This document shows, piece after piece, positions 26,336 through 35,275 of a DNA stretch of 64,000 bases; position 1 is the first letter of the stretch, and each line of letters starts with the position of its first letter. A program made the translations under genes and the position numbers. The stretch comes from an uncultured Erythrobacter sp. (GTDB lineage Bacteria > Pseudomonadota > Alphaproteobacteria > Sphingomonadales > Sphingomonadaceae): positions 868,001 to 932,000 of the forward strand of contig CANKYI010000001.1 in NCBI GenBank assembly GCA_947488085.1, read 5' to 3'. The notes below the pieces were generated by a model that was not told the origin of the DNA, ran no database searches, and saw nothing but the letters and a program-made list of their open reading frames with translations.

Positions 26336-26800
26336 CTAAGCCGCTCGCGGTTTCATCTTGCGCACGATCCCCGAATAGCTGGCGACCACATCAACACCTT
26401 GCAGAGCTTGCCCTCGGATGAAGACAAGCTTTCCGGTTTCGCGCACGATCTCGTTCACCGCATCCAGTGGCTTTGTTGGATCACCGCCGCCGACGAACTG
26501 TGTCGACATCTCCAGCGTCACGGAGGGCCCAGCATTCCCGCTTCCGATTGTATGCATCGTGGTGAACATCGAAATGTCGATCAGAGCGAGCGTCACGGCG
26601 CCGTGGATGATGCCTTGCAGGTTCTCGTGCCGACGTTCCGGGAACATGCGCAAGCGCGCCTTCCCATCTTCATCAAGTCGCGTGATTAGCCGCCCCATAA
26701 CCGCGCCATTGAACAGCGTTTCGTCCTTGAGGTTCCAGTGCCGCCAACCCGGGTTCTCCGGATCAGGACCATGTTCGAATACGTCTTCGGAAAGCGCCAT
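26336..26800 (-). CDS. PaaI-family hotdog thioesterase
   Basis: A 154-residue single-domain hotdog protein. The catalytic-region motif NLQGIIHGAVTLALIDISM near residues 59-77 is the PaaI/4HBT pattern (N..G..HGG with Ala in place of the last Gly), followed by a central long helix and strands SVTLEMSTQFVGGG. Such enzymes hydrolyse acyl-CoA or aryl-CoA thioesters in the cytosol; the substrate is unknown. Encoded 10 bp after sdhB and 3 bp before zapE, so likely one transcript. Confidence 0.88.
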   Translation of the reverse strand: MALSEDVFEHGPDPENPGWRHWNLKDETLFNGAVMGRLITRLDEDGKARLRMFPERRHENLQGIIHGAVTLALIDISMFTTMHTIGSGNAGPSVTLEMSTQFVGGGDPTKPLDAVNEIVRETGKLVFIRGQALQGVDVVASYSGIVRKMKPRAA

Positions 26801-26810
26801 GACAGCGCCC

Positions 26811-27593
26811 TTAGATCGCGCGTTCAGCCATCATCTTCTTGGTCTCTGCGATTGCCTTGGCGGGCGAGAGACCCTTGGGGCACACATTTGCGCAGTTCAT
26901 GATCGTGTGACAGCGATAGAGGCGGAAGGGGTCTTCCAGCTCGTTCAACCGCTCACCCGTCATCTCATCGCGGCTATCGGCAAGCCAGCGATAGGCTTGC
27001 AACAGGATCGCAGGACCCAGGAACTTGTCAGAGTTCCACCAATAGCTCGGGCAGCTGGTTGAGCAGCATGCGCACAGGATGCACTCATACAAGCCATCCA
27101 GCTTCTCACGCTGTTCGGGTGTTTGCAGCCGCTCTTTGCCACTTGGCGTGGGGCTGACCGTTTGCAGCCATGGGCGGATCGACGCGTATTGCGCGTAGAA
27201 ATGCGTGAAGTCCGGCACCAGATCCTTGATCACGTCCATATGGGGCAGGGGAGTGATGCGGATCTCGCCTTTCAGGTCCTCAATCGCGGTCGTGCAGGCA
27301 AGACCGTTTTTGCCGTTCAGGTTCATCGAGCACGAACCGCAGATCCCCTCACGACAGGACCGGCGGAACGTCAGTGTCGGGTCAATCTCGTTCTTGATCT
27401 TGAACAGCGCGTCCAGAACCATCGGGCCGCATTCGTCCAAGTCGATCTCGAACGTGTCATAGCTGGGGTTCTTGCCGCTATCGGGATCATAGCGATAGAC
27501 CTTGAACGACTTCACGCGCTTCGCGCCCTCGGCTTTGTGCTTCTTGCCGTCCTTGCGGATGGTTGAGTTCTTCGGAAGGGTGAAAGTCGCCAT
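26811..27593 (-). CDS. sdhB: succinate dehydrogenase iron-sulfur subunit
   Basis: SdhB of complex II, carrying electrons from the flavoprotein to ubiquinone on the cytosolic face of the inner membrane. The 260-residue protein binds [2Fe-2S] through Cys80, Cys85, Cys88 and Cys100 (CREGICGSC...C), [4Fe-4S] through [11 protein letters not shown] and [3Fe-4S] through [14 protein letters not shown] 27593 fits family N-termini (MATFTLP); the frame is open for 139 codons upstream but without SdhB-like sequence. No sdhC, sdhD or sdhA is adjacent: upstream is a divergent oxidoreductase. Downstream are a thioesterase and zapE. Confidence 0.95.
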   Translation of the reverse strand: MATFTLPKNSTIRKDGKKHKAEGAKRVKSFKVYRYDPDSGKNPSYDTFEIDLDECGPMVLDALFKIKNEIDPTLTFRRSCREGICGSCSMNLNGKNGLACTTAIEDLKGEIRITPLPHMDVIKDLVPDFTHFYAQYASIRPWLQTVSPTPSGKERLQTPEQREKLDGLYECILCACCSTSCPSYWWNSDKFLGPAILLQAYRWLADSRDEMTGERLNELEDPFRLYRCHTIMNCANVCPKGLSPAKAIAETKKMMAERAI

Positions 27594-27933
27594 TACATCG
27601 TGATCCCTGATTGCCCCTGCCACCTGTTTAGCGTGCTCGCTACCTGAGGCAAGGTGCCTTGTGCCCTTGAGTGTTGCGGTGTTTGTGCGAAGCGATGCAT
27701 CGCAGTCAATCGCGGGCCTGCGTTCGGGCTGCGTGTTACACACAAGGGGGGGACTTTCGAAATAGTGCCATCCTGCGCAATCTCCCGGAAGTGCCCGCTT
27801 TTCCGGCGTGTTCGTCAATTTAAGTGTCAACTTCCAAAAAATCGCCATTTTTCCGCATTCTGCCGCACATCGGCCAATCGCCGTTTTTGCGATCACAAGG
27901 GAACTTACCAAGGGTTCTTGCGCTCTACTCCGC
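27594..27933. promoter_or_regulatory. divergent intergenic region between sdhB and the SDR gene
   Basis: This 340-bp gap must hold promoters for both genes. I see CCGGAA-N10-TTCCGG (27785-27806) and two near-identical 16-mers, AATCGCCATTTTTCCG (27840-27855) and AATCGCCGTTTTTGCG (27876-27891), 14 of 16 bases alike and 36 bp apart. These look like protein-binding sites. No convincing coding frame or RNA gene was seen; the codons in frame with sdhB here do not look like protein. Confidence 0.4.
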
Positions 27934-28665
27934 ATGAACGAAGTAGGAAAATGGCCCAGAACCGCGGCAGTCTTTGGCAGCACTGGCGGGATCGGAGCGG
28001 CCCTCTGCACGCAATTGGCACAGGGCGGATGTGAGCAAATCTATGCCGGGTCACGCACAGGAAAGGCGACGGGCACCTCAAGCCAGCCCTTCGTATTTGA
28101 TCTCTTGGTCGAAGAAAGCATTGCCGCCGCATCCGCCATTATGAAGGTTGACCCGCCTGAGCTTGTGATTGTCGCAACGGGCGCGCTGACTTTGGCCGAT
28201 GGGACGGGGCCAGAGAGGACGCTGAAACGGATCGATCCTGATGCAATGGCAAAGGTGCTGGCGATCAACACGATTGGCCCCGCGATGATCGCCAAACATA
28301 TTCTGCCTCTGATGCCGCGTGACCGGCGGTTCGTCTTCGCCGCTTTGAGCGCGCGCGTCGGTTCGATTTCAGACAATGGCCTTGGCGGGTGGCATTCCTA
28401 TCGCGCCTCCAAAGCTGCGCTCAATATGCTGCTCAAGAATTTCGCTGTGGAGATGGCGCGCTCCCATCCTGAGGGTGTGATTGCGGGCCTGCATCCGGGC
28501 ACAGTGGACAGCGCCCTGTCTGAACCCTTTCAAAAAGGTCTGCCTGATGGGCAACTGACAAAGCCAGTAGATGCGGCGGTCAATTTGCTTGATGTGTTGG
28601 CGCGGCTCAACCCGGCGGATAGCGGGCAAGTCTTCGATTTTACGGGGGTCGAAGTGCCCGCCTAG
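27934..28665 (+). CDS. SDR-family NAD(P)-dependent oxidoreductase
   Basis: A 243-residue short-chain dehydrogenase. The cofactor motif is GSTGGIGAA near residue 14, the NTIGPA motif (NNAG equivalent region) near 111, and the catalytic Tyr and Lys are in YRASK near 154 with an upstream Ser in LSARVGS. It resembles the CsgA/C-factor-like group. Substrate unknown. ATG 27934 fits the normal N-terminus; the frame is open further up but not SDR-like. It ends 4 bp inside the convergent ATP-grasp gene. Confidence 0.87.
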   Translation: MNEVGKWPRTAAVFGSTGGIGAALCTQLAQGGCEQIYAGSRTGKATGTSSQPFVFDLLVEESIAAASAIMKVDPPELVIVATGALTLADGTGPERTLKRIDPDAMAKVLAINTIGPAMIAKHILPLMPRDRRFVFAALSARVGSISDNGLGGWHSYRASKAALNMLLKNFAVEMARSHPEGVIAGLHPGTVDSALSEPFQKGLPDGQLTKPVDAAVNLLDVLARLNPADSGQVFDFTGVEVPA

Positions 28666-29681
28666 ATCAACCCGTGCCTTTGCAAGCCCTCAGCCAGCAG
28701 CGTTTCGATCAGCTGTTCTTGAGTCCAGCCAGCCATGGTCGCGGCACGGCCAAACACCTTTTCAGACCACAAATTGCAGTTGAGGTTTAGCTCAAGGAAG
28801 GTGACTTCGCCGGTCTCCTCATTCACGCGAAACTCAAATCGGCCATAATCAAACGGGCGATATTCTTCCCAGCATTTCGCGGTCATATCTGCGATGACAT
28901 CGACCAACGGTCCCTCGACAAAGGGATCGAGCGAGTATTTTTGGCTGCGATCAACCAGATCGCGTTTCTCGTAATAGGTGCGCAGATGCGATGGATCGGC
29001 CTGACGGAATATGAGCATGGGCAGGATTTGCGGCTCGCCATTGACGGTGATCACCGGCACTTCGACATCGCTGCCTTCCAGAAACGGCTCAACAATCGCA
29101 TCCTGACCGCCATTGGCAGGGTCCGTGTGAATGCGCTTTACTGCTGCTGCAACGCCGTCCCAGTCACACGCATCCTCGACACCCCAACTCGCAGAGGAAT
29201 TGTTGGGTTTGACGACATAGCGTGTCCCTTCGGGCAGCTTATCGCGCGAAATCGGCGCGCCTTTTCGATAAATCGCCCACGGCGCGGTCGGTATCCCGGC
29301 CTCACGCGCGGCCATCTTCGCAAGATGTTTATCATCGGAAAGGCCCCGCAGAATCGGGTTGGCGCCCAGATAGGGGATGCCAGCGCGCTCGCACAGCAAT
29401 GGAACCAGCATCTCTGAATTGAAGAACCCAGCGCGATTAAGCAGCGGGAAGACGAAGTCGATCCCCTCAGGTGGGTCGAACAAAATATCGTGCGTTTCGC
29501 GAATGGTAAGACGCAGGCCGATACCCTCTAACATCTCACGCATTTCGCGGTGATAGCGCGCGTGATTGCCGTCGATGGGGTGAATGTCACCCTCCCACAG
29601 GGCATTTTTAGCCAGAAACAGAATATTCAGCTTACCCTTGGCCTCTTCGGGTATTTTCAACGGAGTAAGCGCATTCGCCAT
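28662..29681 (-). CDS. ATP-grasp ligase, D-Ala-D-Ala ligase-like
   Basis: A 339-residue ATP-grasp protein with the layout of D-alanine-D-alanine ligases: an N-terminal domain with FPLLNRAGFFNSE where Ddl has its HG(xx)GE segment, the central KPNNSSASWGVEDA near 154, EPFLEGSDVEVPVI near 193 and C-terminal metal ligands in FRVNEETGEV-FLELNLNCNLWSEK. Ddl enzymes read LE(I/V)NTxPGMT at the last site, so the substrate end differs here. It likely joins an amino acid or peptide to an unknown acceptor rather than making D-Ala-D-Ala. Monocistronic by position. Confidence 0.72.
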   Translation of the reverse strand: MANALTPLKIPEEAKGKLNILFLAKNALWEGDIHPIDGNHARYHREMREMLEGIGLRLTIRETHDILFDPPEGIDFVFPLLNRAGFFNSEMLVPLLCERAGIPYLGANPILRGLSDDKHLAKMAAREAGIPTAPWAIYRKGAPISRDKLPEGTRYVVKPNNSSASWGVEDACDWDGVAAAVKRIHTDPANGGQDAIVEPFLEGSDVEVPVITVNGEPQILPMLIFRQADPSHLRTYYEKRDLVDRSQKYSLDPFVEGPLVDVIADMTAKCWEEYRPFDYGRFEFRVNEETGEVTFLELNLNCNLWSEKVFGRAATMAGWTQEQLIETLLAEGLQRHGLI

Positions 29682-29934
29682 GTGTCTTTACCTGATCTGT
29701 GCGATGTGTTTTGCCGGGCGCTCTACGGCTAAGGGCGTCTGGGCGCTAGTTCATTTTTACAGGGTTCTCTTTGCGGTGCTCTTTGTCTAAGGCTTTTGCA
29801 GGGGGCAGTGGAGCGCGTCAGCACGGAAAGCTGATTGTGCATGGCACACTTGGCTTTGGGATCAGGCAATCACTCAAAACCCTTTTAATCGACCAGCATG
29901 CGAGATCGGTCCGCGTGAAGATCGCCTTGTCACA

Positions 29935-31332
29935 TTGCTAACCGGTGGCGGTGATGCGCGGATCACGCTGAATGCTGATACTGGTCTCAACAAGTATCTG
30001 TCCGCCCCATATCCGCGAGATGTGATCGCCTATTCGTCGTCCACCGTAAGTGACATTTCGGCAGACGCATTTGCGCATATTGCGGCCCTTGATCACTTCC
30101 ATGATTACGACGCGTGGTTGGCATCGTTATCACGCCGCATTCGCGCAGCTTACTCAGTGGGCGAAGGCGCTGATCTGGTGTTTGCCCCGTCTGGTACGGA
30201 CCTCGAATATGTCGCTCTAGCAGCGGTATTGGGGAGGGGCTCAGGGGGTTTGCACAACATTTTGCTGGGTGCAGATGAGATCGGCAGCGGCTGTGTGCAC
30301 TCCGCCGTTGGTCGCTATTTCGCTTACGAGACCGCCGTCAGTTGCGCGGCAGTACCCGGCACTGATGTAGCGGGGCTTGGTCCTGTCACCATGGTCGATG
30401 TCCCGGTGCGATGCGGGGCGGGCATGGCACAATGCGGCGCGGCGATCATGGCGGCGATGAGCCAAGAGATTGAGGCTGCAGTGGCTGCAGGCAAGCATTG
30501 CCTTGTCCATGGAGTGCACGGCTCGAAAACAGGATTGGTGCTGCCCGGATTGTCCGAAATTGACGCGTTACAAGCGCGTTTCGGCAGCAACGTTACTTTT
30601 GTTATCGATGCCTGTCAGGCGCGCATAACCAGCGAGGCGATTGGCGAATATCTCGTCCGCGGGGCGATTGTCCTGATGACCGGTTCAAAGTTTATCGGTG
30701 CACCGCCCTTCAATGGCTGGGCCATGGTGCCGGGCGATCTGATTGAGCAGGCCGCGCCTTTGCCTGAGGGATTTCGCACGATCTTCCGCCGCGCCGAATG
30801 GCCACAAAGCTGGGCCGGGCGTGACACTTTGCCAGACAGCGCGAATCCTTCATTAGCGCTACGCTTGGAAGCAGCCCTGTTTGAGGTGGAGCGGTTTCAG
30901 CGCATTCCCATGGTTCAAGTGGAGGCGATCATCGCAGCCTTTGAAACCGCGCTTTGGGCCGGAATGATAAAGCCGCTGGGGATAGAGCGAGTCAATGCGG
31001 GCGATCTTGATGATTTTGTTGAGCAGGCGCTGCCCATTGAAATGCGCACTTTGGCGACATTGGATGTGAGCAATTTACCCGGCCTTGCGACGTTTGAAGA
31101 GGCGCAAGAGGTGCACCGGCGACTGGCATTGAACGGGATTCGCCTTGGCCAACCGGTTAAATGCGTGGCGCGTAAAGGCGGTTGGGGTGGGACATTGCGT
31201 GTCGGCTTCTCCATGCCGCAAGTGAGCGAATGGGCGAAGCTTCCCGTCTCAGAGGTGCAAGCTCAGATTGAGGCGGACATGCGGCAGATAACGTTGGCTT
31301 TGCAAGAAACACTTGCTGTTCAAGCAGGTTGA
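29935..31332 (+). CDS. PLP-dependent fold-type I protein, unknown substrate
   Basis: A protein of about 465 residues with the features of aminotransferase/cysteine desulfurase-like PLP enzymes: FAPSGTDLEYVALA near residue 84 (phosphate-binding Gly-Thr), FVIDACQAR with Asp225 to hold the pyridine nitrogen, and a probable Schiff-base lysine Lys252 in TGSKFIGAPPF. No closer family is recognised. No ATG is available: TTG 29935 is the best start, weakly supported by GAAG 14 bases upstream, while the frame is open well before it. The next in-frame Met is near residue 153, too late for a full fold. Confidence 0.68.
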   Translation: MLTGGGDARITLNADTGLNKYLSAPYPRDVIAYSSSTVSDISADAFAHIAALDHFHDYDAWLASLSRRIRAAYSVGEGADLVFAPSGTDLEYVALAAVLGRGSGGLHNILLGADEIGSGCVHSAVGRYFAYETAVSCAAVPGTDVAGLGPVTMVDVPVRCGAGMAQCGAAIMAAMSQEIEAAVAAGKHCLVHGVHGSKTGLVLPGLSEIDALQARFGSNVTFVIDACQARITSEAIGEYLVRGAIVLMTGSKFIGAPPFNGWAMVPGDLIEQAAPLPEGFRTIFRRAEWPQSWAGRDTLPDSANPSLALRLEAALFEVERFQRIPMVQVEAIIAAFETALWAGMIKPLGIERVNAGDLDDFVEQALPIEMRTLATLDVSNLPGLATFEEAQEVHRRLALNGIRLGQPVKCVARKGGWGGTLRVGFSMPQVSEWAKLPVSEVQAQIEADMRQITLALQETLAVQAG

Positions 31333-31416
31333 CGCAACGCATTGTCATTAAACCGTTTGCTTTTGGTCACAATCGGTTAGGATGCTCTTCGACCGCACGG
31401 TAAGGGAGAGGCGGCA

Positions 31417-32052
31417 ATGGGTTTGGGTGACTGGTATGATGCGCATGTGATGCCGCGGCTCATCCGCTGCGCATGCGGGACGGGGCAGGTGATGAAGCGC
31501 CGCTCTGCTGTCGTGCCACTGGCGCGCGGCGATGTGTTTGAGCTGGGTTGTGGCGGCGGCATCAATCATGAATTTTACGACACCGATGCGATCAAATCCT
31601 ATGCCGGTATCGACCCGCATGGCCCTTTGCTCGACAATGCGCGTGCGGCCGCTCAGGCGAAAGGTTGGCCCGCCGATTTGAGGCAGGCGCAGGGCGAGGA
31701 TATTCCGTTTCCTGACAGTTTCTTTGATACAGTGGTGTGTACCTTCACGCTGTGCTCGGTCGAGGACCCCAAGCGTGTCCTGTCCGAAATGCGCCGCATC
31801 CTGAGACCCGGCGGACAAGCGCTTTTCCTAGAGCATGGCCGCGCTCCCGATGCCGATATCGCCAAGTGGCAAGACCGGATTGAACCCGTTTGGAAACGGC
31901 TTGCAGGAGGCTGCCACCTGACCCGTCCGATAGGATCAGCGTTTCGCGGTGCGGGTTTTGAGGTTGAACCGTTGGGGCAGGGCTATCTTCCCAAAGCGCC
32001 GAAATTCGCCATGTGGAATGAATGGGGCGTCGCGCGGCGTCCGGGCCTTTAG
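31417..32052 (+). CDS. class I SAM-dependent methyltransferase
   Basis: A 211-residue methyltransferase of the UbiE/Methyltransf_11 kind. SAM motif I is FELGCGGGINHEFY near residue 47, the acidic residue of motif II is in YAGIDPHG near 66, and motif post-II VVCTFTLCSVEDPKRVLSEMRRILRPGGQALFLEHG is the classical pattern. The C-terminus (SAFRGAGFEVE) is also family-like. Small-molecule or lipid substrate unknown. A likely terminator shared with rne lies 28 bp downstream. Confidence 0.87.
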   Translation: MGLGDWYDAHVMPRLIRCACGTGQVMKRRSAVVPLARGDVFELGCGGGINHEFYDTDAIKSYAGIDPHGPLLDNARAAAQAKGWPADLRQAQGEDIPFPDSFFDTVVCTFTLCSVEDPKRVLSEMRRILRPGGQALFLEHGRAPDADIAKWQDRIEPVWKRLAGGCHLTRPIGSAFRGAGFEVEPLGQGYLPKAPKFAMWNEWGVARRPGL

Positions 32053-32079
32053 GGTACCCTAGAACACCGCAGCACACAC

Positions 32080-32117
32080 AAAAAAGGGAGGCACCGCTCG
32101 AACGCTGCCTCCCTCTC
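32080..32117 (-). terminator. rho-independent terminator of rne
   Basis: GGGAGGCA (32086-32093) and TGCCTCCC (32106-32113) form a perfect 8-bp GC-rich stem with a 12-base loop. Read on the minus strand, the stem is followed by six T (A-run at 32080-32085), as expected after rne, whose stop is at 32143. On the plus strand only TCTCTT follows, so termination of the methyltransferase gene here is weaker. Confidence 0.8.
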
Positions 32118-32142
32118 TTAAATTGCTAGCGATCTTAGCGGT

Positions 32143-34800
32143 TTATTCGCCAAAAGTCCGCTGCCACCAACCGCGCTTTTTCGAGCCGGTCTCGCCGCTA
32201 TCAGCGGCATCATCGGCTTTCGCAGCAGGCGCTTCCGCTGTAGGAGCCTCAGCAGTTTCCGCCTTGGCTTCGTCAGTCGTATCCGCTTTCTTCTTGCGCG
32301 GTGCACGTTTGCGCTTGGGCTTTTCAGCAGGCGCTTCGTCCGCGGGCGCCTCGGCTTCTGCAGCTGCCTTTTCAGCCTCTACCTCGGCCTTCTTCTTACG
32401 CGGCGCGCGCTTGCGCTTTGGTTTCTCGGCAGGCGTTTCCTCTTCCGCACCAGGTGTTTCGTCAGCCGGAGCCTCCTTTGCGGCAGTCTCAACAGGGGCC
32501 TCATCGGATGCCTCTTGCGAAGCCTCCTCTGCACCTTCCGAACCCTCTTCGCTCACATCTTGTTTGCGGCGACGGCCTCGTCCACCACGACGGCGGCGGC
32601 GCTTTGGCTTGTCTTCGCCATCGTCATCCCCGTTTTCACTATCGTTCGATTCGCCTTCGTCCCCTTGGCTCTGCTCATCTGAGCTTTCACCTTCGGAGCC
32701 TTCTTCACCCTCAGAACCGTCTTCCGTGCGCTTTTTGTTGCGTCCACGGCCCCCACGGCGGCGACGGCGCTTCTTGCGGGGACGATCATCGTCGTCCTCA
32801 TCTTCAGAACCAAACTCTTCTTCGGGCAGGTCATCATCATCGTCGTCATCATCGATGATAGGTTCAAACTTGGGTGCCTCTGTCGGGCGAGGGCCCGCGC
32901 TTGAGACAACCATCTTCGCGCCTTCATCTTCGCCCTCGGGAGAGACTTCAACAGCAACGCCGTAACGCTCTTCAATCTCGACCAGCTCACCGCGTTTTTC
33001 GTTGAGCATGTAGATGGCCGCTTCTGTGCTGGCCGCGAGACGGATGATCGTGCCTTTACCCTTGGCTGCTTCGTCTTCGATCAGGCGCAGCGCCGAAAGG
33101 CCAGCCGATGATGCGGTGCGTACAAGGCCCGAGCCATCGCAATGCGGGCATTCGCGCGTGGTCGCTTCCAAAACGCCAGTGCGCAAACGTTGGCGGCTCA
33201 TTTCCATCAGGCCAAAGCCGGAAATGCGGCCAACCTGAATGCGCGCACGGTCGGTTTTGAGCGCGTCTTTCATCGCCTTTTCGACTTTGCGGACGTTGGA
33301 ATTGTATTCCATGTCGATGAAATCGATCACGACCAAACCGGCCATGTCGCGCAGGCGCAATTGCCGGGCTATCTCGCGTGCAGCTTCCAAGTTGGTGTGG
33401 AGCGCCGTCTGTTCGATCCCATGTTCTTTGGTCGAACGGCCCGAGTTGATGTCGATAGAGACCAACGCCTCTGTAGGGTTGATGATCAGATAGCCGCCCG
33501 ATTTAAGCTGAACCATCGGATCATACATTGCGCGCAATTGATCCTCTGCGCCGTAACGCTGGAACAATGGCACCGGATCGGAATAGGCTTTCACCCGGCG
33601 CGCATGGCTGGGCATAAGCATTTTCATAAAGGCTTTAGCGGATTTGTACCCGTCCTCACCCTCTACGATCACTTCCTCGATTTCGCGATTATAGATGTCG
33701 CGTATCGCCCGTTTGATCAGGTCACTGTCCGAATGGACGAGGCTGGGCGCGGTCGATTGCAATGTGGTTTTGCGAATCTCATCCCACAATCGAGCGAGGT
33801 AATCGAAGTCACGCTTAATCTCGGTCTTGGTCCGGGTGATCCCGGCGGTCCGAACGATCAAGCCCATGCTCTTTGGCAAGGACAGATCAGAGACAACTTG
33901 CTTCAAGCGCTTACGATCAGATGATGAATTGATTTTGCGGCTGATCCCGCCCCCGTGTGAGCTGTTAGGCATCAAAACGGTGTAGCGACCAGCGAGGCTG
34001 AGATAGGTGGTGAGAGCCGCGCCCTTATTGCCGCGCTCTTCCTTCACAACCTGGACCAGTAGAACCTGACGGCGTTGGATAACGTCCTGGATTTTGTAAC
34101 GGCGACGCAGGGCCATGCGCTTGGCGCGGACTTCGTCGACTTCTTTTGCACGGCTGCGGCCTTTGCCGCCGCCTTTCTTGCCATCACGTCCACCCTGACG
34201 GCGGCGACCACGCCCGCGGCGACCACGACGTGGCCGATCTTCTTCGCTGTCTTCGGTGGATTCCTCGTCTGATGCGTCGTCGTCTGACGATTCGTCATCG
34301 CCATCTTCGCTATCGTCATCACCATCATCGTCGGACGCGCCGTCTTCGATGGTGGCGACTTTGTCTTTTTCCGACGTGTCGATTTCTTCCAAGCCGTCTT
34401 CGGCCAAATCTTCTGCCAGCGCCTCTGCGCTTTCATCCTCGGCGTCGTATTCGTCACCGGGTGTGTGGCCCTCTTCTTCTTCCTCAGCACGCAGGCGCGC
34501 TTCTTCCTCAGCGGCCTCAGCTTCTTCGGCGAGAAGCCGCTCGCGGTCATCCTGTGGGATTTGGTAATAATCCGGGTGGATCTCGCTGAAGGCGAGGAAG
34601 CCGTGCCGGTTGCCGCCAAAGTCGACAAAAGCCGCCTGAAGCGATGGTTCTACACGGGTTACCTTGGCTAGGTAGATATTGCCCTTGATCTGCTTGTGTT
34701 CAGCAGATTCGAAATCAAATTCCTCAATTCGATTGCCTTTGAGCACCGCCACCCGGGTTTCTTCCGAGTGGCGCGCATCGATTAGCATGCGCGTTGCCAT
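32143..34800 (-). CDS. rne: ribonuclease E/G
   Basis: RNase E, the main mRNA-decay and rRNA/tRNA-processing endonuclease and degradosome scaffold. In the 885-residue protein the S1 domain starts at about 36 (QIKGNIYLAKV), is split by an acidic then basic insertion (about 88-222) and resumes at 235-275. The 5'-sensor region holds RKINSSSDRKRL, the catalytic Mg ligands are Asp450 (LVSIDINSG) and Asp493 (VIDFIDME), and the Zn-link is CPHC (551-554). The C-terminal third is low-complexity, with KPKRKRAPRKKKA twice and Arg-rich blocks for RNA binding, ending in KKRGWWQRTFGE. ATG 34800 follows GGAG by 10 bases. Confidence 0.95.
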   Translation of the reverse strand: MATRMLIDARHSEETRVAVLKGNRIEEFDFESAEHKQIKGNIYLAKVTRVEPSLQAAFVDFGGNRHGFLAFSEIHPDYYQIPQDDRERLLAEEAEAAEEEARLRAEEEEEGHTPGDEYDAEDESAEALAEDLAEDGLEEIDTSEKDKVATIEDGASDDDGDDDSEDGDDESSDDDASDEESTEDSEEDRPRRGRRGRGRRRQGGRDGKKGGGKGRSRAKEVDEVRAKRMALRRRYKIQDVIQRRQVLLVQVVKEERGNKGAALTTYLSLAGRYTVLMPNSSHGGGISRKINSSSDRKRLKQVVSDLSLPKSMGLIVRTAGITRTKTEIKRDFDYLARLWDEIRKTTLQSTAPSLVHSDSDLIKRAIRDIYNREIEEVIVEGEDGYKSAKAFMKMLMPSHARRVKAYSDPVPLFQRYGAEDQLRAMYDPMVQLKSGGYLIINPTEALVSIDINSGRSTKEHGIEQTALHTNLEAAREIARQLRLRDMAGLVVIDFIDMEYNSNVRKVEKAMKDALKTDRARIQVGRISGFGLMEMSRQRLRTGVLEATTRECPHCDGSGLVRTASSAGLSALRLIEDEAAKGKGTIIRLAASTEAAIYMLNEKRGELVEIEERYGVAVEVSPEGEDEGAKMVVSSAGPRPTEAPKFEPIIDDDDDDDDLPEEEFGSEDEDDDDRPRKKRRRRRGGRGRNKKRTEDGSEGEEGSEGESSDEQSQGDEGESNDSENGDDDGEDKPKRRRRRGGRGRRRKQDVSEEGSEGAEEASQEASDEAPVETAAKEAPADETPGAEEETPAEKPKRKRAPRKKKAEVEAEKAAAEAEAPADEAPAEKPKRKRAPRKKKADTTDEAKAETAEAPTAEAPAAKADDAADSGETGSKKRGWWQRTFGE

Positions 34801-35275
34801 TAAATATTCTCCAAACGCCTGATCGCCCTCCCGATAAACGGTGGGTACGGCGTGTTTTGTGTGGGAAACCGGTCCGCAGGTTCGCGATGCCGGTCTGTCT
34901 ATTTGCGCAGGCTCGATCGTTCGAGCGGCGCGCAATGTTCGTGTCTGCTGCGGCGAGACTGCGGAAAGCTTCCGCTGGCTTGTTCATAAAGAGCCCCGCA
35001 TGCATCCGAGCGCCCAAGTGGCGCTGGTATGTTTCATGCGAAGAGAAGCATCTCGTCACTGCATCAACCTGTTGAATGACCGATAAAAACGCGAAAGAGC
35101 GCCATCGGCCAAAGTGAATGAAATCAGGAAGGCTTTGCCTGGTCGCGGTGCCTAATCGCGAATATTGAACATTGCGTTCATGCATTCCCTGCTTCGTTAC
35201 AAACGCTAGCACCGTGGGTTTCGCGCCGCAACTCTATTGCGCTGATCATGCGCAACATTCTAAGCCGTTGTCTAT
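34801..35275. promoter_or_regulatory. rne leader and divergent promoter region
   Basis: The 475-bp gap between rne and the amidase gene holds no convincing ORF or RNA gene. Within the likely rne 5' leader are three short inverted repeats: GCTCGA-tcgt-TCGAGC (34911-34926), GCGGAA-agc-TTCCGC (34961-34975) and GCGCC-caagt-GGCGC (35010-35024). A long structured leader used for autoregulation is known for E. coli rne; a similar role here is inferred. The amidase promoter must lie at the right end, but I cannot pick clear -35 and -10 boxes. Confidence 0.4.

Noticed and set aside
27594..28010. 139-codon extension upstream of sdhB
   Set aside because: Not SdhB-like and inside the divergent control region; the normal SdhB start is 27593.
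32123..32965. Long Ser/Ala-rich open frame on the plus strand opposite rne
   Set aside because: It is the mirror of the acidic and basic low-complexity end of rne, has no family-like sequence and RNase E motifs define the minus strand as coding.
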